Below are positions 33,669-46,684 of a stretch of DNA of 64,000 nucleotides, piece after piece. Made by a program: the position numbers and the translations under genes. The notes below the pieces were generated by a model that saw only the letters and a list, made by a program, of their open reading frames with translations, was not told the origin of the DNA and did no database searches. Source of the stretch: Nematostella vectensis (taxonomy: Eukaryota > Cnidaria > Anthozoa > Actiniaria > Edwardsiidae); assembly GCF_932526225.1 (NCBI RefSeq), contig NC_064045.1, positions 2,080,501-2,144,500 on the forward strand, read 5' to 3'. The stretch's first letter is position 1, and every line of letters starts with the position of its first letter.

Positions 33669-36600
33669 GGTGGGTTCCCTTTGTTCTCAGGTACTGGCGT
33701 GTATGGTGGTAGGTGGGCCTCTGGGTACCCATGGTAGGGGTGTACAATACTGTAAATCGGGGCAACATTCTGAAACAGTTCAAAAATTAGAATGTCATTG
33801 TACATTATTTTGGGTTATTCAAAGTTCTTTCACGCATAAATGTTTGATAAGATAATGGAATCATCTTGGATTATCCCAAGGATTTTTTGAAAACCTATAG
33901 AAATGAAATATAGGCAAGAAATAACACCCCCCCTCCTTCCACACACCCCATGAACTCCTGTAAAATACTTGTTTAACCTCTATGGGATCGATTAATCCTC
34001 ATTATCATCATTATTACAATTATCATTAATTATTTTTTTCTGATATTATCATCATCATAATCATTGTCATTGTCGTCATAATCATGATCACCAGTGTTGT
34101 CATCATCATCATTGTAATATAGTACCTCAGTTCCATATGAAGTTATAACAGTGGCTGGCTGCTCTCCTGTAATGATAAAATAACGTCTGTGGCGCAAGTG
34201 ACGGCGACAGCAAAGACCGCAGCACAAAGACAGGAACAATAGCCCTGTGGCAAAGCTGACCCAGAACCCTGAAAACAAAAGAAATATTGAAATTCTGTTG
34301 TGAAAAATACATTATTTATTTTATGGGTGCCACATATTTACCAAGAACTAAAAATATTTCTGTACCAAAACATTTTTCTGTTCAGTACATTACATTATTT
34401 CTGTACACTATCTAAGGTACATAATCATTTTTCTGTGAAATGTGAAACATGCATTTTAGCTTCTAAGGTTTGCTGTCATTTTGCTGAAATGGCCAGCTCT
34501 TAGGGTAGCCAGGGGGAACACCTGATCGGTATATATAGCAATACTTACACCACATGTCTGTGATATCAGTTTCACTACAGCAAATCCAGTTATTCCAGCT
34601 GTCATAGCAACAATAAGATGCACAGTAATCCTCATCACACGTCATCTTAACCTGTCGATAGACATCAGTTCAAACAGACATCATTTTAGACACATATCAG
34701 TTTTGACACACATCAGTTCAGACACATCAGTTCAGACACACATCAGTTCTGACACACATCAGTTTAGACACAAATCAGTTCAGACACACATCAGTTCAGA
34801 CACACATCAGTTCAGACACACATCAGTTCAGACACACATCAGTTCTAAAATACATCAGTTCAGACAAACATCAGTTCTGACAAATATCAGTTCAGACACA
34901 CATCAGCTCTGACACACATCAGTTCAGACACACATCAGTTCTGACACATCAGTTCAGACAGACATCAGTTTAGAAACACATCAGTTTAGACACACAGTTC
35001 AGACCGTTATGAATTCAGACAAATACAAATATCAATGGTCTCGGTAAAGGACGTGTCTGAGGAAAAAAATATTGTCACGCCACAATTTTCACTAAATGTA
35101 CAAACTATATATCAAATAAAAGACAAAAGATTGAATTATCTCCTGCATTTTTATTTTATTTTTGCAATAGCTAATTCCATGTTTAAGTTTTGATGCCTCA
35201 AACTCAAAAGTATGGAGTTAATGCACCTAGTGCACCTTCGCGTTATTGCACGTGAACTTGCACGTAATTGCATCTCAATGACAGATAGATGATCTACGAA
35301 AGTGTGTGAAGACTTTTTATTTGACACTGTCAACAAAATATCATGAATCAAAGTTGGAACTCTCGTTTCTGGCAAAATTTTGGCACGAAAAGTGCTATAA
35401 AAGCGATCTTCAGTCGAAAATTCCTAGCACACTTTATGACATGGCATAATTATCTATCAGATCCCAAAAATTTGAAGGTGATATCTTAAAACATGTCGCG
35501 AGGTTATGCCTGACAAGCTGGAGTTTTCGCCGCAAATAATATGCTAGAAAAGTCAAAGATTGGCGTGAACAAGGTCAACAGGTCAAAGGAAACATCAAAG
35601 GCCCATTTAAGCCGTCTTAGAATGCGATTTATGGAAAAAAATTTTTTGCAAAAATAAAGTTTAAGAACTACTGATACAGGTTTTGCAAAAACCACAAAAA
35701 CAGTGTGTCAAATTTCAAGTGGTGTCAAACATCAGGTGATTCTTTTAGATGTTGATGTAGGTTTATGAGATGTTGACGATGATGATGAAGCTTTTGAGAT
35801 GGTGACATACGATAATGATGATGCCTTTGAGATGATGATGTTGTATAAGGGTCATGTTCTTGTATTATATACAGGTAACATCAGGTGTCCAAAACAAATG
35901 GAAATAATTCTTGTTACCTTGTGATGTGTTGCATTTCTGTTCTCCTGCAAATAGAAACATTTTCAGAATGCATTTCACTTATAGTTTTTATCAGTGAGAA
36001 GTTATCTAGCTTTTGGCCAAGGGAGGATTGAACTAGGCATGATTTATTACTTGTGGAGGTCGAAAAGGGGCCATTAATTAATCTGCTGATCTGCATAAAC
36101 TGGAATGGATAGGAATCCATTTCAATGGCAGCCAAGATGTGCACTCTTTCCAAACAAAAATAGATTAAACCTACACAGAGAAGAAAGACTACCTTAGCAA
36201 CATAGATTAAACCTACATAGAGAAGAAAGAATACCTTAGCAACATAGATAAAACCTACAGAGAGAAGAAAGACTACCTTAGCAACATAGATTAAACCTAC
36301 AAAGAGAAGAAAGACTACCTTAGCAACATAGATTAAACTTACAGAGAGAGGAAAGACTACCTTAGCAACATAGATTAAACCTACATAGAGAAGAAAGAAT
36401 ACCTTAGCAACATAGATAAAACCTACAGAGAGAAGAAAGAATACCTTAGCAACATAGATTAAACCTACAAAGAGAAGAAAGACTACCTTAGCAACATAGA
36501 TTAAACTTACAGAGAGAAGAAAGACTACCTTAGCAACATAGATTAAACTTACAGAGAGAAGAAAGACTACCTTAGCAACATAGATTAAACTTACAGAGAG

Positions 36601-39600
36601 AAGAAAGACTACCTTAGCAACATAGATAAAACCTACATAGCGAAGAAAGAATACCTTAGCAACATAGATAAAACCTACAGAGAGAAGAAAGACTACCTTA
36701 GCAACATAGATTAAACCTACAAAGAGAAGAAAGACTACCTTAGCAACATAGATTAAACTTACAGAGAGAAGAAAGACTACCTTAGCAACATAGATAAAAC
36801 CTACAGAGAGAAGAAAGACTACCTTAGCAACATAGATTAAACCTACAGAGAGAAGAAAGACTACACTAGCAACATAGATTAAACTACACAGAGAGGAAAG
36901 ACTACCTTAGCAACATAGATTAAACCTACAGAGAGAAAAAAGACTACCTTAGCAACATAGATTAAACCTACATAGAGAAAAAAGACTATCTTAGCAACAA
37001 AGTATAAACCTACAGAGAGAAGAAAGACTACCTTAGCAACATAGATTAAACCTACAGAGAGAAAAAAGACTACCTTAGCAACATAGATAAAACCTACTGA
37101 GAGAAGAAAGACTACCTTAGCAACATAGATTAAACCTACATAGAGAAGAAAGACTACCTTAGCAACATAGATTAAACCTACAGAGAGAAGAAAGACTACC
37201 TTAGCAACATAGATTAAACCTACATAGGGAAGAAAGACTACCTTAGCAACATAGATTAAACCTACACAGAGAAGAAAGACTACCTTAGCAACATAGATTA
37301 AACCTACAGAGAGAAGAAAGACTACACTAGCAACATAGATTAAACCTACATAGAGAAAAAAGAATATCTTAGCAACATAGATTAAACCTACAAAGAGAAG
37401 AAAGACTACCTTAGCAACATAGATTAAACCTACATAGAGAAGAAAGACTACCTTAGCAACATAGATTAAACTACATAGAGAAGAAAGACTACCTTAGCAA
37501 CATAGATTAAACCTACATAGAGAAGAAAGACTACCTTAGCAACATAGATTAAACCTACAGAGAGAAAAAAGACTACCTTAGCAACATAGATTAAACCTAC
37601 ATAGAGAAGAAAGGCTACCTTAGCAACATAGATAAAACCTACACAGAGAAGAAAGACTATCTTAGCAACATAGATTAAACCTACAAAGAGAAGAAAGACT
37701 ACCTTAGCAACATAGATAAAACCTACACAGAGAAGAAAGACTACCTTAGCAACATAGATTAAACCTACAAAGAGAAGAAAGACTACCTTAGCAACATAGA
37801 TTAAACCTACATAGAGAAGAAAGACTATCTTAGCAACATAGATTAAACCTACAAAGAGAAGAAAGACTACCTTAGCAACATAGATAAAACCTACACAGAG
37901 AAGAAAGACTATCTTAGCAACATAGATTAAACCTACAAAGAGAAGAAAGACTACCTTAGCAACATAGATTAAACCTACATAGAGAAGAAAGACTACCTTA
38001 GCAACATAGATAAAACCTACACAGAGAAGAAAGACTACCTTAGCAACATAGATTAAACCTACAAAGAGAAGAAAGACTACCTTAGCAACATGGATTAAAA
38101 CTACATAGAGAAGAAAGACTACCTTAGCAACATGGATTAAAACTACATAGAGAAGAAAGACTATCTTAGCAACAAAGTATAAACCTACAGAGAGAAGAAA
38201 GACTACCTTAGCAACATAGATTAAACCTACATAGCGAAGAAAGACTACCTTAGCAACATAGATAAAACCTACTGAGAGAAGAAAGACTACCTTAGCAACA
38301 TAGATTAAACCTACAGGGAGAAGAAAGACTACCTTAGCAACATGGATTAAAACTACATAGAGAAGAAAGACTATCTTAGCAACAAAGTATAAACCTACAG
38401 AGAGAAGAAAGACTACCTTAGCAACATAGATTAAACCTACAGAGAGAAGAAAGACTACCTTAGCAACATAGATTAAACCTACATAGAGAAGAAAGACTAC
38501 CTTAGCAACATAGATTAAACCTACATAGGGAAGAAAGACTACCTTAGCCTTAGATTAAGCCTACATAGAGAAGAAAGACTACTAGTTTTCAAAAACAATT
38601 GTGGTAGCAAATATGTAAAGAATAACAACAAAGCTTTTTGTATGCAAAGATTGCCTTAAAAATTTAAATGTTACTTTTATTTTTATAATTTTCCTGACTG
38701 TGAAATCCGTACCCTTTAGGGGTATCTTGGGGCATGCTCCCCTAGGAAATTTTGATGTTTCAGAAACACTTAATAACCCCCAATTTGCTACTTTCAGTTT
38801 CAGTCTCGCCCTTCTATGTTCTAAACCAACAATCAGTTGGTTTAAAACAAACGCCTGCAACCATGGGCCTGACTCGGTCCAGAGCCCTCTGCTTTTGCAA
38901 TGTCAAATTGAATGAAGCTGCTGTCAGATAGTGACAAATGGTTGACAGCCAACATCATTCAAAATGGTGTGAAATGTACACATTGGCAGGCGGGAACGTC
39001 TGTTTGGGGCTCTTTTTGTTGCCGAAATGGCAAAGGGATATGTCGCAAAAAAGCTCTTGTCGACTTTGTAAAGTAAGTTTCAAAACAAAGTTTGGATCCT
39101 TTGCACTCGAAACTAAGAAAATCGGATATTCCTGAACCCCGATGGGAGAACTGCCAATACATCACTCCCTCTTACCAACTGTCAATACATCACTCCCTCT
39201 TACCAACTGTCAATACATCACTCCCTCTTACCAACTGTCAATACATCACTCCCTCTTACCAACTGTCAATACATCACTCCCTCTTACCAACTGTCAATAC
39301 ATCACTCTCTCTTACCAACTGTCAATACATCACTCCCTCTTACCAACTGTCAATACATCACTCCCTCTTACCAACTGTCAATACATCACTCCCTCTTACC
39401 AACTGTCAATACATCACTCCCTCTTACCAACTGTCAATACATCACTCTCTCTTACCAACTGTCAATACATCACTCCCTCTTACTAACTGTCAAACAGCAT
39501 CCTTCTGCTCACTTTTCAAAATTCTTGAGAATCTGAGATCTTCGAGGTCTTCCAAAGCCTTCGCATGATGATTGCTAAATATATCCAAGCCGGAAATATA

Positions 39601-40437
39601 CTAGAGGCCGACTAGACACTAGACGCAGACTAGACAGCTATGAGTTTTTGATTGATAGTACAAACGGAGCCGATCCTTGATTTTCTAGTTTGCCAGTGAA
39701 CTGGATTTATGCATTTCGTCTGGGCTCTGTTGCAGACGGTTGATCAGAGAGACCCCAAACCCTAGTACCAGACTTCGCCTTACCTAAATTCCACAGCCCT
39801 AGTTTTGCACTGCATAAAACACAATAAAACCGCCGCTACGCAGGCTAGATTGGGATGGAATAATTTAACCCCAAGATCCAGGCCGGGGGGGGGGGGGGGG
39901 GGGAAGGGGGGGTTGTGACGGGGGTGAGATTAACACCCTTCCTTCTTTTAGTAAAAAAATATATATACAAGTTATGTCTATTTGTTTGGTATAACATAAC
40001 AAATTAACAATAGTACAACATATCCTCTATAGATAAAACGATACGCAGAGGAAGCTCTCTCGCTTAGAGCTCTTACGAGATACTGAAACCTCTGTTAGCC
40101 GAGGAGGGAAGTACGCAAGAAATCAAACAGCACGGAAACTTGCAGTTTGCACATAAATCATATTCAAGTACACTCTAAATCAAGTGCAGCAGTATCTATT
40201 TACGAAGAACGTACAAGCAGAGCGCGTATAACAACCAACAAGCTCTGGAAGTCATTTTTACTACGAAGAGACCAAGGTTTAGGCATAGGTTTCTGTGAGA
40301 AACGATGATATATGCAAAAAATAGCGGAAGAAAAGCCTTTAAGATATATAAAAAGAGATTTTAATTACCTCAGAGGTGACGATCAGCGAACAACAACCCA
40401 GAAAAACAACAAGAACTCCAGCGAAAGCGGAAGCCAT
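33656..40437 (-). CDS. Small Cys-rich single-pass membrane protein, CYYR1/Shisa/WBP1-like
   Basis: Exons in transcript order: 40437-40369 (signal peptide MASAFAGVLVVFLGCCSLIV), 35944-35918 (nine codons with an NAT sequon), 34651-34549 (Cys cluster CDEDYCASYCCYDSWNNWIC), 34268-34126 (transmembrane segment FWVSFATGLLFLSLCC then GLCCRRH and basic residues, to SYGTE). Phases agree across these four, giving 114 codons. The architecture (signal peptide, CxxxYCC...CC ectodomain, one membrane span, short tail) is that of CYYR1, Shisa and WBP1-type adaptors. A terminal exon at 33749-33656 can encode a tail with LPPYTP and NPPSYT, PPxY-like motifs that bind WW domains in this family. However, joining it in that frame needs a phase-2 donor, whereas the visible donor is phase 0. 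Without splicing, exon 4 reads on into an acidic Asp/Asn tail ending at 34030. Introns 1 and 2 contain large arrays. Confidence 0.75.
34665..35010. repeat. 16-bp minisatellite in the CYYR1-like gene
   Basis: About 20 copies of acacacatcagttcag with small variants, starting about 10 bp from the acceptor of the third exon. Confidence 0.94.
36165..38582. repeat. 2.4-kb, 42-bp minisatellite in intron 1 of the CYYR1-like gene
   Basis: About 57 copies of a unit containing agactaccttagcaacatag then attaaacctacagagagaag. Copies are nearly length-invariant and differ by substitutions such as caaagag, catagag and cacagag. Blocks of identical variants recur, suggesting multi-unit amplification. Confidence 0.97.
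39150..39492. repeat. 28-bp minisatellite, nearly homogeneous
   Basis: About 12 copies of caatacatcactccctctta plus ccaactgt with very few differences, so recently amplified. Same intron as the 42-bp array. Confidence 0.95.
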
Positions 40438-40924
40438 GTTTGGACGAGTTGATCTGTTCAAGAAGTAATGGCACAGGCAACCCAAACAAGAATACTCTAC
40501 ATGAAAATTCCCCGCAAAAAAAAAAAAGATGATTTCATATCATAAGACCAAAAACTGGAACAGCAATAAAAAAAATCGAACAAGCAACCCTTGCTTTAAT
40601 ATACAGCGACACTCCATGCGTACGTGACAATAAGAGCGGCTGCTAAACAGGCTATTAGCTAGATTGCTCGATTATTCATTTATTCCTCTTTTCCTTTCTT
40701 TATTTTATTCCGATAAGTCGGTGTTGGTATTTCCCCTTTTCATTATTATTTTATGAATCCTATCATTCCGCCTCTATGAAGATTATAGTTTCGACGGTGA
40801 AGTGAGAGATGTTGAGCATATTTAGGGACAGCGGAGCTGGTCTATAAGGGAAGGGGGAGGGGGGGTGATGTGTGTGTGTGTGTGTGGGGGGGGATAAGAC
40901 AAAACTCACGAAAGAAATTTTACG
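40438..40924. other. Upstream region of the CYYR1-like gene
   Basis: Candidate 5' UTR and promoter DNA for the minus-strand gene, with no clear TATA element. A (gt)n run and G tracts lie at 40860-40892. Confidence 0.4.
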
Positions 40925-41105
40925 ACTGTAGGGGGGTTAGAGGGCATGCTTATCCGAAGGAATTTTAATATTTTTGGCTTTTATAACACTAAAAATTGTT
41001 AAAAAATTATGGAAAATGGCGTAATAAATACCTTTTCTTTCGATTCCTCCACTTTGGTATATATATTTTGATACCATCAATCTGAAGGTTGGGGGACCGT
41101 TGCGC
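40925..41105. repeat. Dispersed repeat copy (ggggcatgct family)
   Basis: Shares a g-rich head with gggcatgct, an aattttaatatttt-type middle and the later phrase ataccatcaatctgaaggtt with the copy at 49629-49800. A shorter relative (ggggcatgctcccctaggaa) is at 38729-38760. Confidence 0.6.
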
Positions 41106-44100
41106 GACCTTCCTCCATCATCCCCATAAACCTCCCGTATCCATATCCCTGAAAACAGACGAAATATACAAGCGAACCCCAGTCTCCCCTCCCCACACCT
41201 CGAAATGTCCCGTATCCCTCTTCAACATTCCAAGAGACGGCGGAGGCTCCCTCCGCTAACGCCTAACAATCCCAGGATTAGATATTTCTGACCCTTTTCA
41301 CCCAGGAGAGAAGAAACCCTTCGGTTTCGGCGGATGATGGTTACAGGGCCGAGGCGCAGTCTACCGCGCCCTAGACGAACTAGGAAGTGGAAGAATTGGG
41401 ACGTCCCAAAATAGCATTCAAAATGGGGTGATGACGTGAATAAAACCCGTCTTAGGGCAGTCCTCAGGTATACAAGGCCATAATATATTGACCCCGCTCT
41501 AATGCTAGGTACATTGTCAGTAAATTAACACTATTGTCAATTTCCCCATTCCTCCCCTTGCAATTACAAGGAATGACAATAAAAACATGATGACATGAAA
41601 CCTTCTTCACCCAACCACCCTCCGTAGGGTACGCGCTGCTGCCCCACACCCCCTCTCCAGCAAATCCTGGGTACTCTGTGCTCAGTCAGTCCCCCTTCCC
41701 CCCTGTTTTTTCCTGCCACTACCACAATTAAACAGCCATTTGTAAGCATCAATTTAACATATCAGTTCATTTATTCGCAAGGTTGATGCATGTGTGGTCG
41801 ATACTCGCCTGTCTCTCTTGTACCAGTGTACGTAAGAAGTGTACGTGTAGATTGTGTGATCCTCGGCTGTTTCTCTTGTACTTACCGAGGTTGTGTGGTC
41901 CAAGTCCGCCATTATGCGATAAAAAAGATAACCCCCATCCTAGTATTCTAGAACTCAACATACTTCCTTGCGCGATAAAACGAGCGAAGTGGTGCAGCCA
42001 CAGAATGTCGTCCATATGCCCGCAATAACTTATCAAGGAAATGGCCACTATTATCATAGCTTGCTGTATTATCCCCTTATCGTATGGTATTCTGTCCCAT
42101 ACAAGTGATTTTATGATTCTCGAGTCTTTCGAAGATCTTGGTCTCGCCAAGGTGAAGGTAGAGATACTGATCGTTTGTATGTAGAGTGATTCAATGTGAT
42201 CGAATGTGTCCTGATGTTATCGCTAGTAGGACATGTACTTACAAGCTAACTTTTTTCAGAAATTCCCCTCGTTTTTTGCTTGTTTACCCTTTTTCACCCT
42301 CCCCCTATCCTTTTCCCAAAGGTCCGTTACTACAAGAGCCTAAACTCTGCCTCTCTCTATCATATAAACTTTCCACATTTTTCTTCACTAGGTAGCGATT
42401 GTCTACACTGTGTTTATAAACCCTCTCTTTTTTCTCGTCTCCACTCTCTTAATTTTTCCTGCCATAACAAACTAATTCCTACGCTACGGTCAGAGACTTA
42501 AAGCCATATTCGTAAAGCAAAATTTTGGTTATACGTAGAAATTTGTTGCCTCGAGCTGGAAATTTAGGCAAAGAGATCAACGAAGACGTTTAAGTTTCCC
42601 GGTAGAAATTACTGAAACACAGGGAGCCCGCGGAGCTCAAACACAGGGAGACCGCGGAGCTCAACAAGTTGTGCGGTCATTAAAGTTGCAATAAAATAAT
42701 TCGATCGTTCCTATTGGTTATTATCATATTGGGTAATTGCCATGCATATACATATACTCTTTTTTTTTAAGAACGTCTAATTAATTTTCAATTGAGACTG
42801 GGCAGTTCTAATTTTCTTAAAAAAGACCAATTACGCCGCCATTGTATGCGCCTGTTCAATGCCGAGTCACGCAAACAACACGAAGTATCCATTTCATCGG
42901 CCAATCCAGGCAAGTAACGAATATATTTTCAATCAAATATAGTCAATTGCTTTATTTGTAGATTGTTATTTTGCGATTGCGATTAAACCGTTGTATTTTC
43001 AATGATAAACAATAACAAAGGAGTGGTTTAGTGAACATTCTTTAAGCATTTTACGGATTAGATTACTTTCAGGAAATATAAAAATATTATACCCAATAAA
43101 GTAATAGAAGAGAATTACACAAATGGTCAATCTTAGAGCTTGGAGAAATATCTGGGACGTTTTTATTAGAAAAAGGCTCTAAATTTCGAAACCCCCGCTG
43201 GTTCAAACTTATTTTTGTTACTCTAGAGCATACGGGGTTATTGTATCACAGAACATTCTTGCAGCTTACCCCACACAGGCTGGGTGTGATATCTTGACTT
43301 GTTTCTATTCTCATCCCGCGGAAGGATATTGTTTAGTCATTATCGGCCAGTAATCATTACCCCCGCAGCTTAACTATATCGTCTACATCGCCAAGATACC
43401 ATGGCCACTAAAGCGGATATAGATGTCTTTTTCCACACATTGTCGAGCTTCCAGAACCGTCGAATTCAATAGGGGGTTGTGGTTGGGTGGGGCCGTACCC
43501 CTCATAGGGTCGAGTCCCTCCCATTGCGCCCCATATCCCGCGTATACAATAAATCTATAGTAATTTGATTCTGCATTTTTGTCCCAATAAATAATAACAA
43601 ATATAGGGAAGTAATGAAATAATATGCAAAATAAAATTTGTAAATAACTTGCTGTTCAGAGAGTATGGAAACCCATGGCTTTAGTTTGCACCCTGTAGCT
43701 GAAAACCTCGAATAGCAATTTTGCGAATGCAAGACATTATGCCAAGGGTTTTAAATTAATCTTTGAATTGGCACCCTGTATCATTATCTTTTTGGGACCC
43801 AGGACAGTGTGTGACTGCTTGTTTGGGGTATCATGGGTACCAGGGCCTTTGGCTTAGGCTCGCATGCTCTCATCTCTATCGGCTAATTGAAATATCTTAA
43901 ATAGTCTTAATAGTATCAGACTTCAATCGTAGATGATTATTTTGAATTTTTTTTCTATCATGAATGATTATGTTTTTAGCTGTAAAAAAATGATAATAAC
44001 GGAATACCAAATGCATCAAATGACATCTTTAACTGCTGTCGATTACTCAAATATTTAAAAAGCCATTGCCAACCCTAACGAAAGTGTACACTATAGTTCT

Positions 44101-44788
44101 ATAAGACATGTTTGTTGAATATCTTCTTATAAACAATAAAATTTGTCCGATGTTACTAATTCATGCTACTTGATGGGCTATATTTGTTGGCCTATCTGTT
44201 TGTCTACCCTATAGAGGGCGTGGGGCGAGGGTAAAATTTAGGCGCGAGTTTAGCATTCTATCGGCAAGTACATTCAATCAGGAAACTGTGATTTTCAAAC
44301 CCCCAGTATGATCACGCTGGCAGGGGGCTGGCTATAAAGTCTGTTGTGTTCGCTTGTCGTAGCCTTAGGCTAGGTAAAGCCTTATGGGTCTCGCCGCTCG
44401 CTCTAGGTACCCTTCAGGCCCTCTAGCGAAGATTTGCGATTACTTTAATCCAATCCCCTCGAAACGCTCGACGAACTAGGCCAGCGATCCTTGCAGTTCA
44501 TTTCCTAAAGTTGTTTACATCTATTACGCTTTACTTTCCGTATTGTACCGAAAACGGGCGCCTTTCCGCCTACATTTCCGGTCGGATAAATTGTGGTTCA
44601 ACAGGAAATACGTCAAACAATAGTTGATTGGCATTTGTGGTTGAATTAAAGATTCACTTCCGGTATTTAGGATTTGTTGACGAGCACGTTCGAAAAGATT
44701 TTTGATCCCAAGAAATATAAACAAAACAAACTCCTCGATGAGTAAGAGCTGTGTTTGGGACATCGGGCCTCCAGATCTAAAAAAAAAA
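41106..44788. other. Intergenic DNA, no gene recognised
   Basis: Open frames of up to 127 codons exist here (the longest on the minus strand at 41767-42150), but none shows a known domain, good splice context or conserved motif. A short direct duplication (cacaggga-ccgcggagctcaa) lies at 42619-42664. Confidence 0.45.
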
Positions 44789-44825
44789 ACGTCCTGTTTT
44801 TTCTTTCTTTCAAAAAACAGGACGT
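44789..44825. repeat. Perfect 14-bp hairpin
   Basis: acgtcctgtttttt at 44789-44802 and its exact complement at 44812-44825 enclose a 9-base loop. Confidence 0.8.
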
Positions 44826-45757
44826 CAAATGAGGTAAAGCATGTTGTTATTATAATCATATTTCAGAGTCTTGATGGCTTCTATCCCAAGTTATGCAACT
44901 TGTCAAATTATCATGATCGCGAATCTAAATCTCGTTAAATTTGGGTGTGCAAGATACCACAGATTGATATGAAATTAGGCGCAGATAGATAGAGCACTAG
45001 ACCGCGCAGTCGTCGGTCGTTGAGTTGTTCTTGTGTTTATCTTGGGTGTAAAACTTTGCGGTTTGTGTGCTGAGTCGGTCTCTGAACCGCGGCTCGCCTT
45101 GTCGGGGAACGCAAACACACTCCTAGTGACAAACCGCTATCCACTCGCTATCAACCCGCTATCCACTCGCTCAAACTCTTAATAAGTCTATAACACCAGC
45201 ACATGAATCAGAAAGTAGGCTTATACAAGTGGAAACATAACATTGAACAGGGAACGATTTTTTATATTTGTTTTTAACCACTACTGGGGTTGCTTAACTT
45301 GTTAACCCCGGTTTATTGCCGAAGAGGAGCATTTCCCGTCTAGCCGGAGCGGTCAGACCAATAGCTCTTAACTCTTCAGTACCGCCGCAAGCAAGTGTTT
45401 GGCTTACATCGCCTGCGTCTGTTACAATTTACTCAATCGGAACACTGCGCACATTCCCAGATACATAGGTGCAGGTAGCTATGGATGGTAATGGTGGGAT
45501 AGGAGCTGGTAGCTATGGATGATGAAAGCTACTATTAGTTTTCACGCCGATCCTTATGCAATTATTTCTTGCGATAGCACAAGCTGAAAATCCTCATGTG
45601 TTAAAAGCCCGTCGCGACAGCGTGAATAGGTTTAGGAGGGGATAAGGTTAGGTTACATAGACCTTTGACGCAGCATCGAGTAGCATCGTCACGCAACATC
45701 GAATTTTCACCGGAAAGGAAAAATAAATATTATGAAATCTGAACACGACACACCTAA
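44826..45757. other. Intergenic DNA 5' of SoxE, no gene seen
   Basis: Non-repetitive apart from a short duplication near 45128-45170 (gctatccactcgcta). It may contain regulatory DNA for SoxE, but nothing specific can be named. Confidence 0.4.
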
Positions 45758-46020
45758 CACCGTATGACACCAAACCACCACCCCTCCCCCCTACTCTCTA
45801 CCCACGGTAACATTAGCAGCAAACCCACGAGGTGCCTCCCTTACACCGTATGACACCATACCACCACCCCTCCCCCCTACTCTCTACCCATGGTAACATT
45901 AGCAGCAAACCCACGAGGTGCCTCCCTTACACCGTATGACACCATACTACCACCCCTCCCCCCTACTCTCTACCCACGGTAACATTAGCAGCAAACTACC
46001 CACGAGGTGCCTCCCTTACA
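45758..46020. repeat. 86-bp tandem triplicate upstream of SoxE
   Basis: Three copies (45758, 45844 and 45930) of an 86-bp unit with cgtatgacaccataccacca, ctctctacccacggtaacat and acgaggtgcctccc. They are almost identical and lie 0.7-0.9 kb upstream of the SoxE start codon. Confidence 0.93.
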
Positions 46021-46251
46021 CCCTTCTGTTACGCAGATCCGAGTTCTAACTGCTGGGGCTCGTGTTTGAGACACGGGTCATTCTCTCGCCTCACGCTACG
46101 CCTGGATACTCGTGTGCGCAGACACACACTGTCACGAATCTCGTGTTCCCTTCCGTGAGAGCGCGCTAGGTGTCCATGGATGTTTACTCGCTAGTCGCTA
46201 TCGGTGAATATATTTCTAGATCTGTCATTGTCGCTGTTTGGTTGTGATGTG

Positions 46252-46259
46252 TATAAATA
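46252..46259 (+). promoter_or_regulatory. Candidate TATA box of SoxE
   Basis: tataaata about 430 bp upstream of the chosen SoxE ATG. If used, the 5' UTR would be about 400 bp. Position and sequence only. Confidence 0.35.
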
Positions 46260-46684
46260 TTGTCTCTAAGGAGGTAATCCTTTTGGGCCGATTTGTGTAT
46301 TTAGCGCTGGGAATTGGGAGTTCTACGTGGTGGGAATGGTATGTTAGTTTTAGTCTGATAATAAAGGGAGCGGAAGGACAGTATTTTGTGTGAATGAGTC
46401 AAGCTGTCTGTTTTTTACACACCCAAAACCTACACGTGACGCGACCGCTAAACTCGTCACACGCCCGTGGCCGCACATTGAAAACCCGTGTTTGTGATTG
46501 GCTACAGGTTTGAGGTGCGCCAATCGGAAGCTAGTAAATGTATACATGTCACGCTCGGTTGGGGCCGAAGTAATTATATCTCTGTTTGTATAATTATATA
46601 CCAATAGTATCACTTGGCACCAAGTTCGATTTTCAAAAGGAGAAGAATTTCGTCGAGTGCAGACAACTTTTGACAGCCTCCGCA

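Noticed and set aside
36165-39492. CRISPR-like regular repeats
   Set aside because: Units are contiguous head-to-tail with no unique spacers, in an animal intron. These are minisatellites.
41767-42150. 127-codon minus-strand frame
   Set aside because: No motif, signal or splice context recognised. An overlapping frame of similar quality exists on the other strand.
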